Shown: positions 24,804 through 33,105, counted from the stretch's first letter. The stretch is 64,000 nucleotides of DNA from Clostridia bacterium (GCA_017522515.1 JAFWZH010000258.1:1-64000), one strand, 5' to 3'. Made by a program: numbers and translations. Notes: generated by a model not told the origin, from the sequence alone.

Positions 24804-25055
24804 TTGCCTAAAGATAGTAAGATTGTTGATTTGATTGTTGAATCAAATTTTAGATACTTTTCTAATATTGCGTTATATTTTCCGAAAACAGATATGATTC
24901 TTGTGCCTACTTGTCATACAGAAATCATAGTATACACATCTAGTTCGAAAGATGTAATTACAATGATAGAAACTGTTATCGAACGATATGCAGATGATGA
25001 GTGTAATATTGTCTGCAAAAATAGTAATGATACAAAATATGAATTCTGTGATTAA
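24804..25055 (+). pseudogene. Fragment of a small protein joined to an ATPase-gene tail
   Basis: The frame has no good start (TTG at 24804 without a ribosome site), so the 5' end is probably missing. Residues 1-70 (VDLIVESNFRYFSNIALYF..IVYTSSSKDVITMIE) look like the middle of an immunity-type protein. A second degraded copy of the VYT(P/S)SSK segment lies at 22933. The last 13 residues, KNSNDTKYEFCD and stop, are identical to the end of the complete DUF4143 ATPase at 28756 because both lie in the 88-bp repeat. The ORF is therefore a chimera made by recombination. Confidence 0.6.
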
Positions 25056-25103
25056 GCCGACTCAAGCAGTTTTGCCCTTTTCACGTCAAAAGGGACAAAA
25101 CGG
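25016..25103. repeat. 88-bp direct repeat, copy 1
   Basis: Identical base for base to 28717-28804. It begins at CAAAAATAGTAATGAT, contains the final codons and stop of two different ORFs, and includes a 13-bp hairpin (GTTTTG-CCCTTTT with AAAAGGG-A-CAAAAC, loop CACGTC). Beyond the exact block, GTCGAATACATTTAA at 25106 also matches GTCGCATACATTTAA after copy 2. Confidence 0.9.
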
Positions 25104-25343
25104 TGGTCGAATACATTTAAGGTTGAGTGAAAAATTAAATTCTGCTTAAACTGGAATTGTCGAGTATTTGACACATCATGTATGTATGCCATAAACAAGG
25201 AGGACTATTTTGATATGATAATTTATCTTTTGGACCACAGAAATTGGATAATACATTTGGGGGACTCTGAACATTTACAATAAACTACATTCATTATATA
25301 ATGACTATAAAATAGTGGTGTGTTTCTAAGATGGAGGTGGCGT

Positions 25344-25478
25344 ATGAAAATTTGTCCCAGATGCAAAATGCGAATAGATGCTGAATACGAGTGCCCTATG
25401 TGCCATGCTACTATAACATATGAGCCCGAAGTTTGTGAAAAAAAAGAAAAGTATATTTTTAATAGATATTTACTATGA
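25344..25478 (+). CDS. Truncated zinc-ribbon protein
   Basis: A 44-residue product starting MKICPRCKMRIDAEYECPMCHATITYEP, with two C-x-x-C pairs forming a zinc ribbon, preceded by GATGGAGGTGG. Comparable Clostridial proteins continue after the ribbon into membrane helices. Here the reading stops at RYLL, exactly where the opposite-strand IS200 transposase fragment begins (about 25475). The gene was therefore probably cut by that rearrangement and is likely non-functional, although the ribbon itself is intact. Confidence 0.6.
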   Translation: MKICPRCKMRIDAEYECPMCHATITYEPEVCEKKEKYIFNRYLL

Positions 25479-25680
25479 TTATATATTATTTTTCGTCTAT
25501 ACTTTGGCGTGAACACAATATGATATTTACATATCCATTTTGTGTGTGCTAAACTATTTGCCTTATTGGCCATATAAATCACCTTTCCTTTCTTATAAGA
25601 TAGCCTGAACAACTGTCATTATAAGGGAAAGGTGATTTTTTGTATAACCTATATCGCTCACCCGCATAGCGGGTGGTTTA
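25470..25680 (-). mobile_element. tnpA: IS200/IS605-type left-end remnant with truncated tnpA
   Basis: From the ATG at 25573 (minus strand, GGAAAGG site) the product begins MANKANSLAHTKW and continues ICKYHIVFTPKYRRKIIYN, the start of the Y1 HUH transposase TnpA. Homology ends after about 33 residues, so the H-x-H and Tyr catalytic region is gone. The regulatory left end survives. One inverted repeat (25578-25598 with 25619-25636) would fold the ribosome site into a stem in the tnpA mRNA. A perfect 7-bp hairpin (CACCCGC-ATA-GCGGGTG, 25659-25675) resembles the subterminal hairpin recognised by TnpA. Confidence 0.75.
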
Positions 25681-25721
25681 TATTTCGCTCGCTTCGCGTG
25701 CTCAACTGGGTCACGACCCAT

Positions 25722-25763
25722 AAAAAAAATGGCACCCCAGCAAAGTATTTGCCGGAATGCCAT
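25722..25763 (-). terminator. Terminator of the CAP-domain lipoprotein gene
   Basis: On the minus strand ATGGCA...GCAAA pairs with TTTGC...TGCCAT around a 3-nt loop, followed by eight T. Confidence 0.85.
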
Positions 25764-25831
25764 CTGTGAGTTTGATCTCTATTATATTTTTTCCCTGCAA
25801 AAATGGTAAACCCCCAGCAAATTACCCCTTC

Positions 25832-26893
25832 CTAGCTTGTAAATATCTGTGTCCAGTAATATCCATAGCCTCCAATGCCTTGATTACTCATTCCCACTCC
25901 CAGCTTAGTATAGCCTGTATTTACCATATTGGCATAATGTCCTGATGAATTCTTCCATCCCTCAACAACTGCCTCTGGACTTCTATAGCCAGCAGCTATA
26001 TTCTCTCCGCAACTCCAGTATTCAACATTAAACGTATCTAACACATCAAAGCAACTACTACCATCAGGTCTTGTGTGATCAAACAAGCCCGAATAATCCA
26101 TCTCCAATGCTCTCATGGTAGCCGCCTTACACAATGTAACATCTAATTCCAAAGGCGAAGCCCCTGCTTCTGCTCTAATGGCATTTACTAAATCAAGTAC
26201 CTCTTTGTAATAGCTCATATTATTTCCCTGCAACTTATTAGTTTCATCCATTAATTCTGCATCTGTTGCCGAATATCCTGATGTATCATATTCGTCGTAG
26301 GTAGAGGTATGATATGCTTCCTTTGAACCATCTGAATACACATAGTAATATGTAACTGTGGTTTCAACCTTCTTAATTCCGTATTTATAATTAATCTTTT
26401 TACTTGTAGTTTCCTCTGTATAGTCTACGATTTCCAGCGGAGCCTTTGTTGGTGCTTTTGTAGGTGTTTTTGTCGGCTTATTTGTCGGTACCGCTGTCGG
26501 CTTCTTGGTTGGTGCTTTTGTCGGTACCGCTGTCGGCTTCTTGGTTGGCGCCTTCGTCGGTTCTACTGGCAGCTTGCTTGTTGGTGCCTTCGTTGACTCT
26601 ATTGTTGGCTCTTTTGTCGGTGCCTCTGGTGCCTGTGTTGGTTCTATTGTTGGTGCCTCTGGCCCTTCTTTATCAGGTTCTCTCGTAGAGTTTTCTATCT
26701 TATCAGGTCCCTTTGTGAAATTATCCGGCTCTTTCTCAGGTTCTTTTGTAGTATTTTCCCGTGTCGGAGTTGCTGAGCTAGCCAATGAAGGCGCCACATC
26801 CTGTGGCAAACCTATATCATTTCCCTTTCCACATCCTACAGATATTACAGCCACAGCAATTAAAACATATATAACATACAATCTTTTTCCCAT
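25832..26893 (-). CDS. CAP/SCP-domain (YkwD-like) lipoprotein with Thr-Pro-Lys repeats
   Basis: The start ATG at 26893 is seven bases after GGAGGG. The 353-residue product has a lipoprotein signal (lipobox SVGC near residue 20), then a 120-residue stalk rich in Thr, Pro, Lys and Glu, with tandem APTKKPTAVPT-type units. A C-terminal CAP domain (about 225-353) follows, with the conserved ITRA-like LVNAIRAEAG, FDHTRPDGSSCFDVL, GENIAAGY, SSGHYANMV and YGYYWTQIF blocks. CAP proteins of this kind are exported and cell-surface associated; biochemical roles vary. The stalk probably spans the wall. It sits in the decayed island but is itself intact, with its own terminator. Confidence 0.85.
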   Translation of the reverse strand: MGKRLYVIYVLIAVAVISVGCGKGNDIGLPQDVAPSLASSATPTRENTTKEPEKEPDNFTKGPDKIENSTREPDKEGPEAPTIEPTQAPEAPTKEPTIESTKAPTSKLPVEPTKAPTKKPTAVPTKAPTKKPTAVPTNKPTKTPTKAPTKAPLEIVDYTEETTSKKINYKYGIKKVETTVTYYYVYSDGSKEAYHTSTYDEYDTSGYSATDAELMDETNKLQGNNMSYYKEVLDLVNAIRAEAGASPLELDVTLCKAATMRALEMDYSGLFDHTRPDGSSCFDVLDTFNVEYWSCGENIAAGYRSPEAVVEGWKNSSGHYANMVNTGYTKLGVGMSNQGIGGYGYYWTQIFTS

Positions 26894-27002
26894 TCTGATA
26901 CCCTCCATTCACATCATTCACAATACATCTTAGCTCATCTCGTGAATACATTTCAGTAGTTAAATATATTTTAGTATAATTTTCTATAATTATCAACTAC
27001 TT

Positions 27003-27260
27003 TGCTTGAGCAAGATGGTGTCAAGTTATTCTTGGGTTTTCAAAAATTTCTGCCACACTCGACATTTTAACGAAAACTCCCGATTTTGTGTCAACTTACT
27101 ACTTTTGCCTTGCCATATGCTTTCATTAGCACTTTCAAGCCTGTTACTTTTCCTTTTGTGTTGCGAATACGCTCCAGTCGTACTTTCCGTCGAAAATTTT
27201 GCTTATCTGGTTCTGCGCGTACTCCTGATACAGCTCTACCACTTTTGGTATAGGCGGTGC
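27003..27260 (-). mobile_element. Remnant resembling an insertion-sequence end with a transposase-like tail
   Basis: This lies in the 618-bp stretch 26894-27511 without an intact gene. On the minus strand an open frame of about 47 codons ends with VVELYQEYAQNQ, ISKIFDGKYDW and SVFATQKEK before a stop near 27125; it has no start. Downstream come two TTGACAC-type blocks and an AAATTTCTGCC...CGAAAA block like that repeated at 152-379. The pattern suggests the end of a lost insertion element, but the family could not be identified. Confidence 0.4.
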
Positions 27261-27314
27261 TTTTCTTCTACGGCGGTTCTTGCCTGTCTATCATACCTTC
27301 CTTAAGCACATAAA

Positions 27315-27350
27315 CCAAGCTCATTGATTAGAGGAGCTTGGGTGCTTTTG
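27315..27350 (+). terminator. Terminator-like hairpin
   Basis: CCAAGCTC (27315-27322) pairs exactly with GAGCTTGG (27334-27341), followed by GTGCTTTTG. No intact plus-strand gene precedes it, so it is probably left over from a lost one. AT-rich DNA after it holds two TATAG(G/A)TTATAAT copies near 27371 and 27413. Confidence 0.5.
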
Positions 27351-27511
27351 TATGCAGTTATAGATAAATATATTATAGGTTATAATAAATAAGCAAGTAT
27401 AAAACTTGCAAATTATAGATTATAATCGATAAAATAACAATATTCGTATTGACTTTCGATTATAGTTGTGAAATAATATATTTATCTAAGAGGAAAGTGG
27501 CGAGTGAAACT

Positions 27512-28756
27512 ATGATTAAAAGAGAAAGTTATTTATCCCAAATCAGACCATTTATAGATAAAAGTGAGCTTATAAAGGTAATAGTCGGTGTAAGAAGAAG
27601 CGGAAAATCCATTATGCTGGAGCTTATCAAGGAAGAATTGCTTGATAAGCACGTGCCACAGGAACAGATGATATCTATTAACTTTGAAGATATGAATTAT
27701 TCCAAACTTACTACTGCGGAGGCATTACACGATTATTTGAAGCAGAAAATTGAAACCGTAAATGGTCGTGCATATATTTTTCTTGATGAGATACAAGAGG
27801 TTAAGAATTGGGAAAAGTGTGTAAATTCGTTGCGCGTGAATTCTGATGCTGATATCTATATTACCGGTTCGAATGCAAAAATGCTCTCGGGTGAATATGC
27901 GACGTTGCTTTCGGGCAGATACGTGGAGTTTACTATATATCCTTTTTCGTTTTCTGAATACTGCGAAGCGCGACGTATTGAGAATGAGAACAAAAGTATA
28001 AATGAGTATTTTATGGAGTACGTAAAATACGGAGGTTTGCCGTTCCTTGCAACCACGCCTCTTGACGAGCGGGCTAAGACACAATATCTTAAGGATATTT
28101 ATGCTTCAGTTGTAATCAAAGATATTGTGAAAAGAAATAAGCTTCGTGATGTAGATCTGTTGGAGCGTATCATAGCCTATGTTGCCGCTAATATCGGTCG
28201 AACCTTCTCTGCAAACAGCATTGCCGCATATTTCAAAAGCGAAAAAAGGACCGTTGCGGTTGATACAATCATTAATTATTTGAACTCATGCGAAAAGGCG
28301 TACTTGTTTCATAAAATCAGCCGTATGAACTTGGAGGGCAAAGAGATATTGCAGATTAACGAAAAATACTATCTTGCAGATCACGGATTGCGACAGGCCA
28401 CCTATGGTAATAATCAACGTGATATTGAACTGATTCTTGAAAATATTATTTGCCTTGAATTGCTTCGACTCGGTTATAAGGTAACGATAGGTAAGAATGG
28501 AACAAAAGAGATAGATTTTGTTTGTGATAAAGATGGTAAGCGTATTTACATTCAAGTATGCTACTATTTGTCCTCCGAAAAAACCGAAGAACGAGAATTT
28601 GGCGCATACGAGAACATTAAAGATAATTATCCCAAATACGTTCTTTCAATGGATGAATTCGATATGAGCCGAAACGGCATTATCCATATGAATATCCGGG
28701 ACTTTCTTTTGAACTTCAAAAATAGTAATGATACAAAATATGAATTCTGTGATTAA
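27512..28756 (+). CDS. AAA_14/DUF4143 ATPase
   Basis: The ATG at 27512 begins the family homology (MIKRESYLSQIRPFI). The 414-residue protein has an N-terminal AAA domain with Walker A GVRRSGKSI, Walker B YIFLDEIQEV and ITGSNAKMLSGEYATLLSGRYVEF. A DUF4143 region follows (about 200-300), then a C-terminal nuclease-like fold with RLGYKV, KEIDFVC and IYIQVCY, the D..K-like core of restriction-endonuclease-like domains. These ATPases are common, often duplicated and usually accessory in gut anaerobes; their physiological role is unknown. The final 13 residues (KNSNDTKYEFCD) extend past the normal family end and come from the 88-bp repeat. Confidence 0.85.
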   Translation: MIKRESYLSQIRPFIDKSELIKVIVGVRRSGKSIMLELIKEELLDKHVPQEQMISINFEDMNYSKLTTAEALHDYLKQKIETVNGRAYIFLDEIQEVKNWEKCVNSLRVNSDADIYITGSNAKMLSGEYATLLSGRYVEFTIYPFSFSEYCEARRIENENKSINEYFMEYVKYGGLPFLATTPLDERAKTQYLKDIYASVVIKDIVKRNKLRDVDLLERIIAYVAANIGRTFSANSIAAYFKSEKRTVAVDTIINYLNSCEKAYLFHKISRMNLEGKEILQINEKYYLADHGLRQATYGNNQRDIELILENIICLELLRLGYKVTIGKNGTKEIDFVCDKDGKRIYIQVCYYLSSEKTEEREFGAYENIKDNYPKYVLSMDEFDMSRNGIIHMNIRDFLLNFKNSNDTKYEFCD

Positions 28757-28804
28757 GCCGACTCAAGCAGTTTTGCCCTTTTCACGTCAAAAGGGACAAA
28801 ACGG
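28717..28804. repeat. 88-bp direct repeat, copy 2
   Basis: Exact copy of 25016-25103, 3701 bp further on. It supplies the last codons of the DUF4143 ATPase and the following hairpin. After it, about 16 extra bases separate the block from the shared ATACATTTAA. Confidence 0.9.
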
Positions 28805-28848
28805 AGAACGAAAACATTTCGTCGCATACATTTAATAACATTAAAAGC

Positions 28849-28876
28849 TTGCATTTTGCCACCATAGCTGTATAAT
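28849..28876 (+). promoter_or_regulatory. Promoter of the aldolase gene
   Basis: TTGCAT (28849-28854) and TATAAT (28871-28876) are 16 bp apart, with the aldolase start about 60 bp downstream. Confidence 0.65.
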
Positions 28877-28935
28877 AATAAAGATATTTAAAGTATCAAT
28901 ATAAATTTAATTATGATTAAAGGAGTTGTTCATTC

Positions 28936-29871
28936 ATGCCATTGGTAACATCAAAGGAAATGTTTGAGAAAGCATATAAAGGCGGATACGCTATTGGTGC
29001 TTTTAACGTAAACAACATGGAAATTATTCAAGGAATCACAGAAGCAGCTAAAGAGGAAAATGCTCCTCTTATTCTTCAAGTTTCCGCAGGTGCAAGAAAA
29101 TATGCTAACCACACATATCTTATAAAGTTGGTAGAAGCAGCTATCATTGAAACAGATCTTCCAATCTGTCTCCACTTGGATCACGGTGATTCATTTGAGC
29201 TTTGTAAGTCTTGTATTGATGGTGGATTCACATCAGTTATGATTGACGGATCACATCATTCATTTGAAGACAACATCGCTCTCACAAAGAAAGTTGTTGA
29301 GTACGCTCATGAAAGAGGCGTTACAGTAGAGGGTGAGCTTGGACGTCTTGCAGGAATCGAGGATGCTGTTAACGTATCAGCAGAAGATGCTTCTTATACA
29401 AGACCTGAAGAAGTAGAAGAGTTCGTTTCAAGAACAGGTGTTGACTCTTTGGCTATCGCTATCGGTACAAGCCATGGCGCATATAAATTCAAACCCGGTC
29501 AAAAGCCTCAGCTCAGATTTGATATTCTTGAAGAAGTAGAGAAGAAACTCCCCGGATTCCCGATCGTTCTTCACGGTGCTTCATCAGTTATCCCTGAGTA
29601 TGTTGAGACAATCAACAAATTTGGCGGTAAAATGCCTGATGCTATCGGTATTCCTGAGGACATGCTCAGAAAAGCAGCTTCAATGGCAGTTTGTAAGATT
29701 AACATTGACTCTGACCTTCGTCTTGCTATGACAGCAGCAATCAGAGAGCATTTTGCAGAAGCTCCTTCTGACTTCGACCCCAGACAATATCTTAAGCCCG
29801 CAAGAGCTAACATCAAAGCTTTGGTTAAACATAAGCTTGTTAACGTTCTCGGATGCAACGGTAAGGCTTAA
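28936..29871 (+). CDS. fba: Class II fructose-1,6-bisphosphate aldolase
   Basis: This 311-residue cytoplasmic zinc enzyme cleaves fructose-1,6-bisphosphate to dihydroxyacetone phosphate and glyceraldehyde-3-phosphate. Diagnostic parts are YAIGAFNVNNMEI, CLHLDHGDSFE (catalytic Asp and zinc His), SVMIDGSHHSFEDN, TVEGELGRLAGIED, the zinc-ligand stretch AIAIGTSHGAYKF, FPIVLHGASSVIPE and the phosphate-binding KINIDSDLRLA. It has its own promoter and AAAGGAG site. Codon use is like that of other highly expressed genes here. The stop codon abuts that of the convergent PBP5-like gene, and its terminator lies inside that gene. Confidence 0.96.
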   Translation: MPLVTSKEMFEKAYKGGYAIGAFNVNNMEIIQGITEAAKEENAPLILQVSAGARKYANHTYLIKLVEAAIIETDLPICLHLDHGDSFELCKSCIDGGFTSVMIDGSHHSFEDNIALTKKVVEYAHERGVTVEGELGRLAGIEDAVNVSAEDASYTRPEEVEEFVSRTGVDSLAIAIGTSHGAYKFKPGQKPQLRFDILEEVEKKLPGFPIVLHGASSVIPEYVETINKFGGKMPDAIGIPEDMLRKAASMAVCKINIDSDLRLAMTAAIREHFAEAPSDFDPRQYLKPARANIKALVKHKLVNVLGCNGKA

Positions 29872-31173
29872 TTATTTATTTCTTAACTTGTTGATAACAA
29901 AAATTAAAACGAGAAAAATTTCAAGAAGAATGAGCACCGATATCAAAATAAAGATATCGGTGTTTTCTTGTATTGTTTTATAAAATAAATTTATTGCTTT
30001 GTTGTCGGAATGCACGCTGTTGCCGGCTATTATGCTTACGGAATGTATGCTGCCGTCTTTTAGAAGGTAGTTCGCAGTCCCGATTATACTGTCCTTTTCG
30101 ATAGGAGCATCAAGATCCTCTAAAGTTACAGCATTGCCCGGGACTGTAGAGGTAGTGCTTTTTTGAGTGATATTGTAGCTGATATTTTCTACGTAATTGC
30201 TGACGTCAGCAGGTATCATGCAGTAACGCGTTTCGTTGGCATTAATAAGAAGGTCACTTCTGCCGACTTTGGTCGTGATTAAGGTATCTCCTTTTTTTAC
30301 AATAGCTGTTTTTTTATAATTCAGGAAAACATTATTAATAAAATTAACACCAAATTCGTATGCGCTTTCCGGAGAGATGCCGCTTATTACCATAGAAAGC
30401 TTTACTGCCGGAGTATTGTTTGTTTGAGTACCTACAAAATAAAGCATTGTGGTAGACAAATTTTCTTCGGTGTTGTATACAGCAAGAGCTCCGGAAGTTA
30501 CAGATGCATTCGTAAAAGCACTGCCGGAAACTAATTTACACTCATTTATAACAGCTGTGCCTCCCCATATATGGGCAGCAGGATTGGCGGCAGTGTTACG
30601 GAATTGCACGTTTGACATAGCGTATGTCAAGAAAACTGACATATCATTTACAGTGGTACGTTGAAGTTCGTCAGGGCTACCGTCGGGATTTGTAAAATAT
30701 GTGTTTTTTAATCCTATTTCTATTGCTTTTTGATTCATAAGAGAAACAAAATATTCTTTGTTTGGATTGATTTTTTCTGCCAGAACACGAGCAGCATTGT
30801 CGGCATTGCATAAAACGACAGCTTTTAATAAGTGGTCAACCATATATTGGTTAGAAGCAGTAAGTGAGTAGCGACCTGACAATGAAGTGCTGTTTTCTGT
30901 AGGTGTTACGTAATCTGTGACGGATAAAGAGGGGTTTTCGTAGACAAGAAGACATGTCATAAGTCTTGCAAGTAATGAACAATCGGCAATAACTTCTGTG
31001 TTGTGCTTTTCCAGTGTTTGTTTTGTATCGCATTCATAAATAACGTATGAAATACTTGATGTGTCTGCCGCAAGAATATCTAAAGGTAAACATTCTGAAA
31101 AAACAATACAGCATGTTATTAAAAATAATATAAAGTTTACAGCTTTGCTTTGCGCAAATTTATTTTTTTTCAT
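29872..31173 (-). CDS. DacF/PBP5-like protein without catalytic motifs
   Basis: This 433-residue protein has a signal peptide (about 1-34), a D-Ala-D-Ala carboxypeptidase fold and a C-terminal membrane helix (about 405-428), like DacF. The fold is clear from the YVIYECDTKQTLEKHN opening, the DYVTPTENS strand, the NTYFTNPDGSPDELQRTTVNDM block and the beta-rich C-terminal domain. All three active-site motifs are altered. The expected S-x-x-K (usually SLTKLMT) reads CSLLARLMT, SxN (usually SGNDAA) reads LCNADNAA, and no K-T-G is found in VSGSAFTNASVTSG. It should not bind penicillin covalently and is probably a structural or binding paralog. Convergent with fba with no gap. Confidence 0.8.
   Translation of the reverse strand: MKKNKFAQSKAVNFILFLITCCIVFSECLPLDILAADTSSISYVIYECDTKQTLEKHNTEVIADCSLLARLMTCLLVYENPSLSVTDYVTPTENSTSLSGRYSLTASNQYMVDHLLKAVVLCNADNAARVLAEKINPNKEYFVSLMNQKAIEIGLKNTYFTNPDGSPDELQRTTVNDMSVFLTYAMSNVQFRNTAANPAAHIWGGTAVINECKLVSGSAFTNASVTSGALAVYNTEENLSTTMLYFVGTQTNNTPAVKLSMVISGISPESAYEFGVNFINNVFLNYKKTAIVKKGDTLITTKVGRSDLLINANETRYCMIPADVSNYVENISYNITQKSTTSTVPGNAVTLEDLDAPIEKDSIIGTANYLLKDGSIHSVSIIAGNSVHSDNKAINLFYKTIQENTDIFILISVLILLEIFLVLIFVINKLRNK
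29935..29970 (+). terminator. Aldolase terminator inside the PBP5-like gene
   Basis: CACCGATATC (29935-29944), loop AAAATAAA, GATATCGGTG (29953-29962), then TTTTCTTG. A perfect 10-bp stem about 65 bp past the fba stop, within the coding region of the opposing gene. Confidence 0.7.
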
Positions 31174-31352
31174 ACTGAAACTCCCCGAGGGTTAATTAAT
31201 GTAACACAGTGAGTATAACACATATTTCCGTCTTTGCAAAAAAGAATTATCATGGAAATATAAATGGGAAATACAAACAGCGTTGACTGCTTTTTTTATA
31301 CGAGAGTATATTAGCAAGCACATATACAAATATGTGAAGGAGCTGAAAATAA

Positions 31353-33002
31353 TTGAAATATTCTTTAGATGAAAATCAAGAAAAAATTGTCTCACATATT
31401 GATGGTCCTGCTCTTGTTTTAGCAGGACCGGGAAGCGGTAAAACAACTGTCTTGATAGAAAGAACGATAAGACTGGCAAGAAAAATCAAAATGCCTCAAA
31501 AAATATTGTGCGTTACATTTACAAATGCTGCGGCAAGGGAAATGGAAAAAAGATTTCTGCAATCACAAAATGAAACTGACGATAAATTTTCTCAAACTCC
31601 TGTTTTTAAAACTGTCCACAGTTTTTGCAACGAGGTCATAAAGGAGTACGAGCGTTCCATAGGAGTAAAATATAAGAGGATAGAAGGAAACAGCGGAGAA
31701 AAGAGAAAAATTTTTAAGGATTTGTACAAGGAGATTAATGGAGAAGATGGAGAGGAGTATATAATTGACAAACTAAATGATTTTAATAAAAAAAGCAATA
31801 CTGTACTTGAAATTAAAGGTTTTCGCAAAATTATGGCATCGTATGACAAATATAAAAATAAATATTGTATGATAGATTTTGATGATATGATTACAATTGC
31901 ATTGGGGATTTTGTCTTCGGCAGAGAAAAACAAGCTTCGAATAAGGGAGCATTTCTGCAGTAGATTTGATTATATACAAGTGGATGAGGCGCAGGACCTT
32001 ACATCTGAACAGTTTGCGATAATTGAGATGATAGGCAAACACGGAAATGTTTTTGTAGTGGCTGACGATGACCAGAGCATATACGGATTTAGAGGTGCAG
32101 CACCGGAGTGCTTATTTAAGTTTCAAAAGAATTTTTCTGATTGCAAAACATATTATTTGTCAAGAAATTACAGGTCAGTGGGTAATATCGTTGATTATTC
32201 TTGTAAATTCATAGCGCAGAATAAAGACAGATTCAGCAAAAATCTTTACAGCAAAAACATAAAAGGTCCCGTACCAAGAATAAAATGTTTTAAAAACGGT
32301 ATTAAGCAAGCGGAATTTGTTTACAAAGAAACAAAAAAGCTTTTAAAAGTTAATAAAGACACGAAAATAGGTGTACTTTACAGGAATAATATTTCCGGAT
32401 TATTACCAAGGGCTGTATTTGTTTGTGAAGGATATATTTTGAAATGCGGAGAAGACTTTTTTAAGACGAGAGAAATGGATTTTTTAGATGATATAATCTC
32501 CGCAATGAGAAGAATGGAAAGAAATTGCGTAGTAGTGCCGACTCCTTCTAAAATGTTGAGAACACTAAGAGAAGAGGGGCTAAGTAATAAATTAGAAAAT
32601 TATTGCAGAAACTCCGGCAGAAATATATATTATAAGGAGATATTAAGCGAGTTTCTTGAGTTTTTATGTATGTACTCAGGCAGTGTGAAAAATATGGTAT
32701 CTTTATTGGACAAAATTGATGATAACAATATAATTTCTCGGACATGCAACACTTGCTGCGTTGAGTTATCAACAGTTCATTCCTCTAAAGGTCTTGAATA
32801 TGATGTCGTTTTTTTGATTGATGTTGTAAGAGGCGAGTTTCCCGGACGGAATGCAACAGTCGGCAAAGCTTTAGAGGAGGAAAGGCGCCTTTTTTACGTC
32901 GCTATGACAAGAGCTAAGGAATCTTTATATGTGCTGTACCCTCAACGACGAGGAGAAGAAAGTGCCTTTATTACTGAGCTGAAAAAATTAGCTGCTCTTT
33001 AG
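31353..33002 (+). CDS. Short UvrD/Rep-type ATP-dependent DNA helicase
   Basis: The start is TTG at 31353 with GAAGGAG upstream and a promoter (TTGACT at 31283, TATATT at 31307). The 549-residue superfamily 1A helicase has all main motifs: Walker A AGPGSGKTTVL, CVTFTNAAAREM, Walker B VDEAQDLT, motif III VVADDDQSIYGFRGA, YYLSRNYRS, motif V TVHSSKGLEYDVVFL and motif VI RRLFYVAMTRAKE. It unwinds DNA in the 3' to 5' direction by family. It is well below the 700 or more residues of PcrA/UvrD, with shortened 1B and 2B subdomains. It appears monocistronic. Confidence 0.88.
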   Translation: MKYSLDENQEKIVSHIDGPALVLAGPGSGKTTVLIERTIRLARKIKMPQKILCVTFTNAAAREMEKRFLQSQNETDDKFSQTPVFKTVHSFCNEVIKEYERSIGVKYKRIEGNSGEKRKIFKDLYKEINGEDGEEYIIDKLNDFNKKSNTVLEIKGFRKIMASYDKYKNKYCMIDFDDMITIALGILSSAEKNKLRIREHFCSRFDYIQVDEAQDLTSEQFAIIEMIGKHGNVFVVADDDQSIYGFRGAAPECLFKFQKNFSDCKTYYLSRNYRSVGNIVDYSCKFIAQNKDRFSKNLYSKNIKGPVPRIKCFKNGIKQAEFVYKETKKLLKVNKDTKIGVLYRNNISGLLPRAVFVCEGYILKCGEDFFKTREMDFLDDIISAMRRMERNCVVVPTPSKMLRTLREEGLSNKLENYCRNSGRNIYYKEILSEFLEFLCMYSGSVKNMVSLLDKIDDNNIISRTCNTCCVELSTVHSSKGLEYDVVFLIDVVRGEFPGRNATVGKALEEERRLFYVAMTRAKESLYVLYPQRRGEESAFITELKKLAAL

Positions 33003-33105
33003 AAAAAAGTATTTATTTAACCCAAATTTTACTATCTTGACGAAACGATTTATTAAGGCTATAGTAGTAATTGTGATGACATATTATAAAAGAAGGTTTT
33101 GACGC

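Noticed and set aside
25223..25573. Full-length transposase on the minus strand
   Set aside because: Only the first 33 or so residues match TnpA; the rest is the reverse of the zinc-ribbon gene and flanking DNA, so it is a fragment.
26464..26933. Overlapping plus-strand ORFs opposite the CAP lipoprotein
   Set aside because: They are mirror readings of the Thr-Pro-Lys repeat (Val/Gly/Ser/Leu-rich) on the other strand, without starts supported by ribosome sites.
27006..27305. 99-residue plus-strand ORF
   Set aside because: Composition is not protein-like (Leu/Cys/Tyr-rich), with no ribosome site. The minus strand gives a better explanation as an element remnant.
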